Source: Sphingobacterium haloxyli (GTDB taxonomy: Bacteria > Bacteroidota > Bacteroidia > Sphingobacteriales > Sphingobacteriaceae). From it: a stretch of DNA of 64,000 nt. The position numbers were made by a program, and so were the translations under genes. Below the pieces are notes generated by a model. The model worked only from the letters and a program-made list of their open reading frames with translations. It was not told the DNA's origin and did not search any database. This document shows, one piece after another, positions 1 to 8,140 of this stretch. Every line of letters begins with the position of its first letter. The first letter of the stretch is position 1. The stretch lies in the NCBI RefSeq assembly GCF_002980525.1, contig NZ_PVBQ01000008.1, positions 124,001 through 188,000 on the forward strand. Direction: 5' to 3'.

Positions 1-877
1 TAAAATTGACTAATCCGATTCCAACGGTAGACAACAATGAACTTTGCGCGCCCAATCCTGCCATTTCAAAAACGCGAGGTGCGTAATAAATAATGGCATT
101 AATACCCGATACCTGATTAAATACCGCAAACAGAATCGCCAGTATCACGGGGAAGCGGTTGGCTTTCGAGAACAAACGGCTTTCTCCCTTACCTTGGTTC
201 TTTTGCTGACTTCGTAGTATCAATTCAATATCGTTATCGGCCTGCTCGCCACTTACTTTCTGCATAATAGCCGTCGCTTCCACTTTTTTTCCGCGGTGCA
301 ACAATAACCAACGTGGGCTCTCCGGTACGAAGAAAATCAAGATAAAGAAAATAAGCGAGGGAAGTGCCTGTACACCGAGCATCCAACGCCAAGATTCTTC
401 TCCCGTTTGCCCGATAAAATAATTCGACAAGTAAGCAATCAAAATCCCTAAAACGACGTTAAACTGAAATAATCCTACCAGCTTGCCACGTGATCTTGCG
501 GGTGAAATCTCCGATATATAGATAGGTGCCGTTACGGACGACACACCTACACCAATACCACCCAAAAAGCGGAAAAGGATGAACGTATTCCAATCTTGTG
601 CCAATGCGGTGCCAATAGCCGAAAAGAAATAGAGTGCAGCTACCAAAAACAAGGTTGTTTTACGCCCTAATTTATCGGATGGATAAGCGCCCATCGCCGC
701 GCCAGCAACGGTACCTATTAAGGCTATCGCCATGGTCAACCCGTGTTGAAATTCGCTGAGCGACCAGAATAGCTGAACGGCTTTTTCTGCACCGGAAATT
801 ACGGCCGTATCAAAGCCAAATAGAAATCCGCCTAAGGCCACTACGAATGACCAGGCTAAAACTGTGTTTTTGTTCAT
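1..877 (-). CDS. Sugar:proton symporter of the major facilitator superfamily, 3' end cut off by the window
   Basis: Translating the minus strand from ATG 877-875 gives an open frame beginning MNKNTVLAWSFVVALGG that runs off the window start, so about 292 residues are visible. Family hallmarks are GGFLFGFDTAVISGA near the N-terminus, a GVGVSSVTAPIYISEISPA segment, RGKLVGLFQ, and the loop motif PESPRWLLLHRGK that marks XylE/GLUT-type sugar porters. Several hydrophobic helices alternate with short loops, so this is an inner-membrane permease. The substrate cannot be read; a hexose or pentose is expected. It is divergent from the hybrid two-component regulator starting at 1175, whose sugar-binding sensor probably controls it. 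Confidence 0.9.
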   Translation of the reverse strand, partial: MNKNTVLAWSFVVALGGFLFGFDTAVISGAEKAVQLFWSLSEFQHGLTMAIALIGTVAGAAMGAYPSDKLGRKTTLFLVAALYFFSAIGTALAQDWNTFILFRFLGGIGVGVSSVTAPIYISEISPARSRGKLVGLFQFNVVLGILIAYLSNYFIGQTGEESWRWMLGVQALPSLIFFILIFFVPESPRWLLLHRGKKVEATAIMQKVSGEQADNDIELILRSQQKNQGKGESRLFSKANRFPVILAILFAVFNQVSGINAIIYYAPRVFEMAGLGAQSSLLSTVGIGLVNF

Positions 878-969
878 GTTACTTTATTTACAACTGATTA
901 ATCCAAAATTAACATGGACTTCATCTTTGTTTAAATAATGGTCAACTTAATTATATCAAATTTGTATCA

Positions 970-995
970 ATAGCGATCTGTTTTCAAGTCGCTAT
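970..995. promoter_or_regulatory. Inverted repeat in the divergent transporter/regulator promoter region
   Basis: The stretch 878-1174 (297 bases) has no gene. It holds a perfect 7-bp inverted repeat, ATAGCGA (970-976) and TCGCTAT (989-995), separated by 12 bases. The repeat lies about 10 bp upstream of a TTTG (minus strand, 960-957) that could be the -33 element of the transporter promoter. By position it could be the binding site of the AraC-type output domain of the neighbouring regulator; this is inference. Confidence 0.4.
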
Positions 996-1118
996 ATATC
1001 AATAGATTAAAATTCACAAGAATATTTAAGGCTATGAATTTTCTACCGTTTCTTTAGATTATGTTACCTATCTAAACGATCAACAAAGAGTGTATTTTAA
1101 ACACTAAGATTTGTTCTT

Positions 1119-1151
1119 TTTGTTAAGAAAAAACAATTTCACGTATATTGT
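1119..1151 (+). promoter_or_regulatory. Promoter of the hybrid two-component regulator
   Basis: TTTG (1119-1122), 21 bases, then TATATTGT (1144-1151) resembles the Bacteroidota TTTG / TAnnTTTG promoter. The -7 element covers the TTG at 1148, so that codon cannot be the translation start, which favours ATG 1175. Confidence 0.5.
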
Positions 1152-1174
1152 CAAGAAAATTCAAAAACACGGGG

Positions 1175-3928
1175 ATGTCAAAGTTTTATCTTCTTTTTGC
1201 TTTCGTGACGCTTCTCGGCTGTCACGCCTGTCAGCCGAATGGAAATAATACGCAGTTCACTATCGCTTTTTCACAATGTATCGGTGACGACGCTTGGCGG
1301 GAAACCATGTTGGATGAGATGAAAAGGGAACTTTCTTTTTATCCGGATATCGAATTTATCTACCGCGATGCTGGCGGAGATAATCAAATGCAGATACAGC
1401 AAATCAAAGCACTGCTCGAACAGGACATCGATCTGCTCATTGTTTCTCCCAATGAAGCCGAACCATTGACGCCTATTGTCGATTCTGTTTTTCGAAGAAA
1501 TATCCCTGTGATTGTTACCGACCGCAAAACTTCCTCCGGTTTATACAACGCGTATGTTGGGGCGGACAACCTCGCGATTGGCAAACTAGCCGGACAGTTT
1601 ATTGTACATGCGCTCGGGGGGGAAGGACAAGTAGGTATCATCACCGGACTGAAAGGTACATCGGCATCCATCGAACGGAAGAGAGGATTACTTAATGCAT
1701 TAGATAGTGCAGGCATGGTTCGGTTGGGTGTTGAAGTTCAAAGTGATTGGGAAAGACATAACGCCTATACCCAAGCTAAGCAGCATATTGAACAACTTCT
1801 TGAGCAAGATATTATTCTGGCTTTTAATGATCAGATGGCTTTTGGTGTCAGTCAGGCGCTTCAAGAAGCGGGTGAAAACAAGAAAAGAATTATCGGTATT
1901 GACGCCCTTCCCGGCGAAGGCAATGGATTATCGGAAATTGTTAAAGGAACATTATTCGCTTCGATGCTCTACCCCACTGGTGGTACGGAAGCTATTCGTA
2001 CAGCGATGGCGATTTTGCAACGTAAACCCTATAAACGGGATAATATACTAGGAACCGTCGTCATCAATCAGGATAACGCAGAGCTCATGATGCTGCAATC
2101 TAACAAAATACAGGAACAACAAGAGGATATAGACAAAAGGCAAGAGCTTATTGTTGAACAGAATACAATATACCGAAACCAACAGACGACATTGAATGTC
2201 TTGATAGCAAGCTTGGTATTAGCAGTGGTGTTTGGGGGGATCTCGATTATCGTTATCAAAAGTAATTGGGAAAAAAACAAGCATCTCGAAAAACAAAACG
2301 AAGAGATACTTTCACAACAGCAACAGATTGTGGAGATGAATGAACAGATACAAGCTACTTCTGAAGCACAAAGCAAGTTCTTCACCAACGTCTCTCACGA
2401 GTTTAAAACACCGCTTACGCTTATTCTTGCCCCTATGGAAGAATTGGAAAAAGAAAAAAACTTGTCTTCTGAAGGCGTAGACCAACTGGCACGTATAAAA
2501 CGGAATGCAAAGAAACTTCAAAACCTCGTTATCGATCTGATTGACATTCACCGTATTGACAAGGCAAAAAGAAAGCTGCAGGCTGCTCCGGTACAGATTG
2601 ACGCTTTTATCCAACAGGTATTGGCTAGTTTTAAACCGCTGTCACAAAAAAAACGTATATCGTTAAGCTATAGCAGCAAAACGCCTGTCAAAGAAATCTG
2701 GATTGATGAATACCTAATGGAGCAAGCGTTTTCCAACCTATTATCAAATGCCTTTAAATTTACTGAAAAGGGCGGAAAAATAAGCGTCGTCGTCGAAGAA
2801 AACACCTTTGGGGACTATTTATACATCCGGGTAGTCGATAACGGAAGTGGTATATCGGTTACGGACATAGATTACATCTTTGATAATTTTTATCAAGGCG
2901 AGCAACATCTTTCTGGTTCAGGTATTGGATTGGCTTATGTAAAGGAGATTGTCGAACTGCATCACGGGCAAGTGACCGTCAGTAGCAAAGAAGGAATCGG
3001 TTCGTCGTTCACGTTACGTTTGCCAACGGGTCATCTACATTTATCAGAAGACGAAAAGAAAGGATTGTCGGACAATACTTCCACGCGACAAATGGAACGT
3101 GAGGAGTACATCATAAACATAGAGGAGCTAACGGAGGAAACCGTTTCTTTTTATTCCAGTAAAGCGGCTAATATTCTGGTTGTTGACGACCATCCGGATA
3201 TTCGTCTATTCTTGAAGGATATTCTTGAAAAAGAATACAATTTGCTGTTCGCCAAAAGCTATGTGGACGCAATTGCAAAAATGGAGAAAAGTTATCCCGA
3301 TTTGATTGTGAGTGACATTATGTTGCCCGATGGAAGTGGTTTAGAACTGTTAAAAATGATCAAGAATAGTCCGCGGTTTAATAAAACCCCGGTGCTATTG
3401 CTAAGTGCACTGGATACCGAAGAGAGTAAAATCGAGGGAATGCGCTTAATGGCGGATGCCTACCTTACCAAACCCTTTAATGTCGAACATCTAAAAGCAG
3501 TAATAACCAACCTCATTACCTCCCGACGACAGCTGAAGGATCATTATACCAGCATTTTAGAGCTGAGCGAAACGGCAACGGATATAAAACAACATACTGT
3601 ACAGGATAAGCGGTTTATGCAAAGTTTAGATATGGTGATTGAGGAACATATCGGGGAAAAATCACTCAGCGTAGAAGATATAGCACATGCGCTGAATATC
3701 TCGCGTGTACAATTGTATCGCAAAACCAAGGGGCTATTGAACAGTAGTGTAAACGAATATCTTCTCCAACGTCGTTTAGCCAAATCTAAACATCTTTTAT
3801 TGGAAGGATTGCATATCAACGAGGTGGCTGAAAAAGTAGGTTTCTCCTCAGCAGCCTATTTCGCAGCGGCTTTCAAAAAACAATTTGGTATTACGCCAAC
3901 GGCATACAAAAAGGATAAGTTGAAATAA
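1175..3928 (+). CDS. Hybrid two-component system regulator with periplasmic sugar-binding sensor
   Basis: This single-protein phosphorelay senses a ligand outside the inner membrane and binds DNA inside. From ATG 1175 it is 917 aa. It has a signal peptide with a lipobox-like LLGC, a Peripla_BP_4/LacI-type ligand-binding domain (about 25-310), a membrane helix (about 338-361), a coiled coil, HisKA with phospho-acceptor His408 in SHEFKTPLTL, HATPase with NLLSNAFKF, DNGSGI and SGIGLAYVKEIV, a receiver with Asp714 in VSDIMLPDGSG, and an AraC HTH at the end. Bacteroidota relatives with this sensor type, such as BT1754, bind monosaccharides. Divergence from a sugar symporter suggests it controls sugar uptake. 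Confidence 0.93.
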   Translation: MSKFYLLFAFVTLLGCHACQPNGNNTQFTIAFSQCIGDDAWRETMLDEMKRELSFYPDIEFIYRDAGGDNQMQIQQIKALLEQDIDLLIVSPNEAEPLTPIVDSVFRRNIPVIVTDRKTSSGLYNAYVGADNLAIGKLAGQFIVHALGGEGQVGIITGLKGTSASIERKRGLLNALDSAGMVRLGVEVQSDWERHNAYTQAKQHIEQLLEQDIILAFNDQMAFGVSQALQEAGENKKRIIGIDALPGEGNGLSEIVKGTLFASMLYPTGGTEAIRTAMAILQRKPYKRDNILGTVVINQDNAELMMLQSNKIQEQQEDIDKRQELIVEQNTIYRNQQTTLNVLIASLVLAVVFGGISIIVIKSNWEKNKHLEKQNEEILSQQQQIVEMNEQIQATSEAQSKFFTNVSHEFKTPLTLILAPMEELEKEKNLSSEGVDQLARIKRNAKKLQNLVIDLIDIHRIDKAKRKLQAAPVQIDAFIQQVLASFKPLSQKKRISLSYSSKTPVKEIWIDEYLMEQAFSNLLSNAFKFTEKGGKISVVVEENTFGDYLYIRVVDNGSGISVTDIDYIFDNFYQGEQHLSGSGIGLAYVKEIVELHHGQVTVSSKEGIGSSFTLRLPTGHLHLSEDEKKGLSDNTSTRQMEREEYIINIEELTEETVSFYSSKAANILVVDDHPDIRLFLKDILEKEYNLLFAKSYVDAIAKMEKSYPDLIVSDIMLPDGSGLELLKMIKNSPRFNKTPVLLLSALDTEESKIEGMRLMADAYLTKPFNVEHLKAVITNLITSRRQLKDHYTSILELSETATDIKQHTVQDKRFMQSLDMVIEEHIGEKSLSVEDIAHALNISRVQLYRKTKGLLNSSVNEYLLQRRLAKSKHLLLEGLHINEVAEKVGFSSAAYFAAAFKKQFGITPTAYKKDKLK

Positions 3929-3930
3929 TA

Positions 3931-3962
3931 ATGGGTTGACCGCCGGTCAACCCATATTTTAT
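3931..3962. terminator. Bidirectional terminator between the regulator and htpG
   Basis: ATGGGTTGACC (3931-3941) pairs perfectly with GGTCAACCCAT (3945-3955) across a 3-base loop and is followed by ATTTTATT. It lies between two convergent stop codons, so it can serve both genes; the T tract is better on the plus strand. Confidence 0.8.
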
Positions 3963-5848
3963 TAAATCATTCCGACGCTACGTTTGATAAAGGAAGTTAA
4001 ATCTGCACCTTTTAACAGACCACGAGATAACAAGGCCAAATCAAAAGCCTGTTTCGCCAGTTGTGTTCCCTCCTCTTCGGAGCTCTCTAAAATTCGTTTT
4101 ATCAACGGATGATTTCCATTGACAGTTACCTTATAGTTATCCGGTAATGTGCCGTAGAAGCCCATTCCACCGCCTGTTTTCGCCATATCTTTCATCCGGC
4201 GCATAAACTCATCCTCCGTAACAGAAACCGGTAGGCCATCCGCGTGTAGCGCATCGACTTCCACTTTCATATCAGCTCTGGAAATCGCTTTCTCAAAGAT
4301 TTCCGATGCTTTCTTTGATTCTTCTTCGGATAAAGATAAAGTCTGTGTTTCCTCTTTCTGGATCAATTTGTCCGCGACATCTGCATCTACACGTTTTGCC
4401 TGAATTTTTTCGCCGCTTTTTTGTTCCAAATAACCCACGAAATGATTGTCAAGTTGGCCATCCAAAGCCAATACATCATAACCTTTCTCTTTCAAGGACG
4501 CGATGAAACCGTCTTGTTGCGAAGGATCATTGGTGTACAAGTATACAATATTACCATCTTTGTCCACTTGAATATCTTTTACTTTTTCGTAGTATTCTTT
4601 CAGGGTGAAGGTTTCTCCATCTACATTCGACAGCAGGCAGAAATCGTTCGCTTTTTCCGCAAACTTTTCATCGCTCAGCATACCATATTTGATAAAGAGC
4701 GCTATATCGTTCCATTTTTGTTCAAAGTTTTTACGATCAGCCTTGAATATCTCATTCAACTTATCGGCAACTTTCTTCGTGATATAATTGTTAATCTTCT
4801 TCACGTTGCTGTCCGCCTGCAGGAAAGAACGGGATACGTTCAATGGGATATCCGGCGAGTCGATAACACCTTGTAGCAACATTAGAAATTCCGGTACAAT
4901 GTCCTTCACCTCGTCTGTAATGAATACCTGGCGAGAATATAATTGAATTTTATTCCGCTGGATATCCATTTCGTTCTTTATTTTGGGGAAATACAGAATA
5001 CCCGTTAAGTTAAACGGATAATCGACATTGAGATGTATCCAGAACAGAGGTTCGTCCATTGAATAGGGATACAACTCACGATAAAATGCCAAATAATCTT
5101 CATCTTTTAGTTCGGATGGTGCCTTCGTCCATGCCGGTGTTGTATTATTAATAATATTATCAACTTCTACCGATTTATATTTTGGCTTGCCTTCTTCGTC
5201 TTCCCCATCGGGCTGTGATTCTGTTTTTGTTCCAAACCGTACAGGAACGGGTAAGAAACGCGCATATTTATTCAAAATCTCGCTCAGACGACCTTCATTC
5301 AAAAACTCTTGTGATTCTTCATTGATATGGAGAATCACGTCGGTACCGCGTTCTGTGCGGGTGCCCTCGCTTATTTCGTAAGAGGTACTTCCGTCACACG
5401 TCCAGTGTGCTGGAGCAGCTCCCTCTTGATGAGATAACGACTGAATTTCGACTTTGTCCGCTACCATAAAAGCGGAATAGAACCCGAGACCGAAACGACC
5501 GATGATCTCGTTAGCATCGTTCGCCTCTTTAAATTTCTCCATAAACTCTGTAGCACCCGAAAATGCTATTTGGTTAATGTATTTCTTGATCTCCTCCGCT
5601 GTCATACCAATACCACGATCGGAGATGGTAATCGTTTTGGCGTTTTCGTCGAATTTCACGTCGATGGTCAGATCACCCAGCTCACCTTGAAACTGCCCTA
5701 AAGAGGATAATCTCTTTATTTTTTGAGAAGCATCAACGGCGTTGGAGACCAACTCGCGTAAAAAGATTTCATTATCGGAATAAAGAAACTTCTTAATCAC
5801 CGGAAAAATATTCTCGGTGTGGATCGAAATACTACCTTTTTCTTGCAT
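3962..5848 (-). CDS. htpG: Molecular chaperone HtpG (bacterial Hsp90)
   Basis: ATP-dependent cytosolic chaperone dimer. The 628 residues show the GHKL ATPase domain at the N-terminus: LRELVSNAVDASQ with catalytic Glu32 and Asn36, DRGIGM near residue 80 and GRFGLGFYSAFMV near 117. The middle domain contains LNVSRSFLQAD, and a C-terminal dimerisation domain ends in GADLTSFIKRSVGMI. Length is normal for HtpG. Start ATG 5848 gives the usual N-terminus MQEKGSISIHTENIFPVIKK. It is monocistronic, convergent with the two-component regulator and divergent from the lactonase gene. Confidence 0.97.
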   Translation of the reverse strand: MQEKGSISIHTENIFPVIKKFLYSDNEIFLRELVSNAVDASQKIKRLSSLGQFQGELGDLTIDVKFDENAKTITISDRGIGMTAEEIKKYINQIAFSGATEFMEKFKEANDANEIIGRFGLGFYSAFMVADKVEIQSLSHQEGAAPAHWTCDGSTSYEISEGTRTERGTDVILHINEESQEFLNEGRLSEILNKYARFLPVPVRFGTKTESQPDGEDEEGKPKYKSVEVDNIINNTTPAWTKAPSELKDEDYLAFYRELYPYSMDEPLFWIHLNVDYPFNLTGILYFPKIKNEMDIQRNKIQLYSRQVFITDEVKDIVPEFLMLLQGVIDSPDIPLNVSRSFLQADSNVKKINNYITKKVADKLNEIFKADRKNFEQKWNDIALFIKYGMLSDEKFAEKANDFCLLSNVDGETFTLKEYYEKVKDIQVDKDGNIVYLYTNDPSQQDGFIASLKEKGYDVLALDGQLDNHFVGYLEQKSGEKIQAKRVDADVADKLIQKEETQTLSLSEEESKKASEIFEKAISRADMKVEVDALHADGLPVSVTEDEFMRRMKDMAKTGGGMGFYGTLPDNYKVTVNGNHPLIKRILESSEEEGTQLAKQAFDLALLSRGLLKGADLTSFIKRSVGMI

Positions 5849-6006
5849 ATATTACTTAGTTTTTGTCTATAAAAAATCAATTACAATCATATCAAGGAGC
5901 ATTCCATTTGTCTTTTTTAGGACAGGATGACAGTTATCGAAAGAAAAAATGTAATTTAGACAGTCGAACGATATGGATACGCGAACAGTTGATAAAACGC
6001 CCCTTT

Positions 6007-7017
6007 ATGAAGCTTCTATTTATTTCTTCTATTTTGATGACTATATTTGTCTTTAATAACCCTCAACAGTATAAACAAATGACGTACGATACAACCGGTA
6101 GCATAATACGCTATAACCCTGCCTTAGATACTATTATCGACAGCTCTGCAAGGGCAGAAATCATCGCCGAGGGCTTTGAATGGAGCGAAGGACCATTATG
6201 GGTAGAAAGTGAGCGAATGTTGTTGTTCTCGGACGTGCCCGCCAATACGATTTACAAGTGGACAGCTGAAAATGGAAGCGAAGTTTATTTAAAACCTAGC
6301 GGTGATACGGGTGATAATCCTAATCGACGTAAGGAGCCGGGCAGCAATGGGTTATTATTAGATGATTTCGGAAACCTGGTGTTGTGCCAACATGGTAACC
6401 GGCAACTTGCCCGGATGAACGCTCCATTGCGGCAACCCCAAGTTGCTTTCCAGACATTGGCAGATACATATAATGGTAAACGGTTGAGTAGTCCCAATGA
6501 TGCGGTGTACAATAAGGAAGGTGTGTTATTTTTCACAGACCCGCCTTATGGATTGCCCACACAGCGTGATGATGACCCCGAAAAGGAAATCGCTTTTAAC
6601 GGCGTATATAAAGTAAAACAAGGTGGTGAAATCATATTACTGACCGATAAGATTAGCAAACCCAATGGTATTGCCTTCTTCCCGGGCGAACAAAAGCTAT
6701 TGATTGGTAATTCCGATCCGAGTGCGGCCGATTGGTATATATTGGATTTGGCTGATACTGTTGTAACGCCAAAATTATTTTACAGCGCTACCAATGAACG
6801 TGATGGTTTACCTGGATTGCCAGATGGATTAAAGATTGCCAGCAATGGAATTGTATATGCAAGTGGACCAGGTGGCGTGTGGATATTCGACAGCACGTCC
6901 AACGTACTTGGTAAAATAGCATTGGATGAGGCTGCTTCCAATGTAGCTTTGTCTTCTGATGAGAAAACACTGTATATAACGAATACTGGAAAGGTGTTAC
7001 GTGTTAGACTAAAATAA
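6007..7017 (+). CDS. SMP-30/gluconolactonase-family beta-propeller protein, exported
   Basis: Six-bladed-propeller sugar lactonase or regucalcin-like hydrolase. From ATG 6007 it is 336 aa, starting MKLLFISSILMTIFVF, a typical signal peptide; the longer TTG frame from 5863 adds 48 residues that hide the signal and is unlikely. Family motifs are EGFEWSEGPLWV, SNGLLLDDFGNLVLCQHGNR, SSPNDAVYNKEGVLFFTDPPYG, SKPNGIAFFPGEQ and GLPDGLKI, which carry the metal-binding Glu, Asn, Asn and Asp positions of the family. Probably periplasmic, acting on an aldonolactone; the exact substrate is unknown. Confidence 0.85.
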   Translation: MKLLFISSILMTIFVFNNPQQYKQMTYDTTGSIIRYNPALDTIIDSSARAEIIAEGFEWSEGPLWVESERMLLFSDVPANTIYKWTAENGSEVYLKPSGDTGDNPNRRKEPGSNGLLLDDFGNLVLCQHGNRQLARMNAPLRQPQVAFQTLADTYNGKRLSSPNDAVYNKEGVLFFTDPPYGLPTQRDDDPEKEIAFNGVYKVKQGGEIILLTDKISKPNGIAFFPGEQKLLIGNSDPSAADWYILDLADTVVTPKLFYSATNERDGLPGLPDGLKIASNGIVYASGPGGVWIFDSTSNVLGKIALDEAASNVALSSDEKTLYITNTGKVLRVRLK

Positions 7018-7045
7018 CACCTTTCTAGCGGTTTATTGACAGCTC

Positions 7046-7609
7046 TTAAAGGGTTAATATACCTCGAAAACCGCGTGCAGCATAATAAGATTCTGCGCCG
7101 TTATGGTAAATAAATACCTGACCGTATCGCCAATCTCCGAAAATAGCACCACCTTTTTCTCGGATGGCGGGTGGTGTCAATACCCAACTGGAAGTTTTCG
7201 CGTCAAACTTTCCAAGTGTCTGCAGTGCGCGGTACTGTTCCTCTGTTAAAAGATCGATACCCATCTCAGCAGCCATCCCAACGGCGCTATGTTTGGGTTT
7301 GTGTTCTTTTCTGGATTCCAATGCTTCTTGATCGTAGCAAACACTCCGCCGCCCTTTTGGACTCTCGGCAACGCAATCACAAAAAACATATTCGTCCGCT
7401 TCTTTCTTGTAATCTATTACATCTGGTTCGCCGCCCGTTTCTTCCATTTGATACAGCGACCATAGCTTTTTTGGACTTGCAACGAGTTTTTCCTGTATCT
7501 TTGCCCAATCCAAATCAGGATGGCGGTTTCTGTTTTCTTCAAATCGTGTTTTCAAGGCGTCAAGAAACTTGTCTGTTTGTTCCTGCGATAGTTTTGTCTT
7601 ATTACTCAT
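7046..7609 (-). CDS. DUF4256 family protein
   Basis: A 187-aa cytosolic protein with no signal or membrane segment. The blocks LDWAKIQEKL, MEETGGEPDVI, CVAESPKGRRSVCYD and YHNGAESYYAARGFRG match the DUF4256 family as I remember it, whose function is not established. The conserved Cys, His and Tyr residues suggest an enzyme, but nothing in the neighbourhood identifies a substrate. It is convergent with the lactonase gene (28 bases between stops). Start ATG 7609. Confidence 0.8.
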   Translation of the reverse strand: MSNKTKLSQEQTDKFLDALKTRFEENRNRHPDLDWAKIQEKLVASPKKLWSLYQMEETGGEPDVIDYKKEADEYVFCDCVAESPKGRRSVCYDQEALESRKEHKPKHSAVGMAAEMGIDLLTEEQYRALQTLGKFDAKTSSWVLTPPAIREKGGAIFGDWRYGQVFIYHNGAESYYAARGFRGILTL

Positions 7610-7670
7610 GGTGTAGCGCTGTTTGATTGAGAAAAACGAATATACAATAATTCTGTTTTTTGCTGAAATA

Positions 7671-7705
7671 GAAAAAGCCGGTCTTCGAAAAAACCGGCTT
7701 TATTT
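7671..7705 (-). terminator. Rho-independent terminator of trxA
   Basis: AAAGCCGGT (7674-7682) pairs with ACCGGCTTT (7693-7701). On the minus strand the stem is followed by a T-rich run. It sits 20-50 bases past the trxA stop. Confidence 0.85.
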
Positions 7706-7724
7706 TCATTAGTCTTGTTTGAAC

Positions 7725-8042
7725 TTAGAGCTGTTTGCTCAATTTCTCTACTAAAACAGATTTCGGCACAGCCCCGATCTGCTTGTCGACAATTTCACCG
7801 TTTTTGAAGAATAATAAAGCAGGGATATTGCGAATACCATACTTCACGGAAATGTCGGGGTTGTTATCGACATTTACTTTTCCGACTACAGCTTGTCCGT
7901 CATACTCTGAGGCGATTTCATCTACTATGGGGCCAACCATACGACAAGGGCCACACCATTCTGCCCAAAAATCGATTAAAACAGGTTTATCTGATTTAAG
8001 AACAAGCTCTTCAAAATTGCTGTCTGTAATTTCTAATGCCAT
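7725..8042 (-). CDS. trxA: Thioredoxin
   Basis: Small dithiol redox protein of 105 aa that reduces protein disulfides in the cytosol. The active site WAEWCGPCRM places the redox cysteines at 30 and 33. The cis-proline context RNIPALLFF and the C-terminal helix ending VEKLSKQL are canonical. Length is standard and there is no signal peptide, unlike the periplasmic thioredoxin-like proteins common in this phylum. A clear -7 promoter element lies upstream and a strong terminator downstream, so it is probably transcribed alone. A second, shorter thioredoxin lies at 59279. Confidence 0.96.
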   Translation of the reverse strand: MALEITDSNFEELVLKSDKPVLIDFWAEWCGPCRMVGPIVDEIASEYDGQAVVGKVNVDNNPDISVKYGIRNIPALLFFKNGEIVDKQIGAVPKSVLVEKLSKQL

Positions 8043-8077
8043 AATATTTAATTTTTTGATTTCTCTAAGTAATTAAG

Positions 8078-8085
8078 CAAAGATA
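8078..8085 (-). promoter_or_regulatory. -7 promoter element of trxA
   Basis: Minus-strand TATCTTTG is an exact match to the Bacteroidota TAnnTTTG element, 36 bases upstream of the trxA ATG. I see no clear TTTG at -33. Confidence 0.45.
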
Positions 8086-8140
8086 GAAATTTGACGAAAG
8101 ATAATCGTCATTTGCTCTTCACAAAAATTTTTATAGGCTA

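Noticed and set aside
4421..4876. Open frame of 151 codons antisense to htpG
   Set aside because: The minus-strand frame is a clear Hsp90; the plus-strand frame has no recognisable domain and no promoter.
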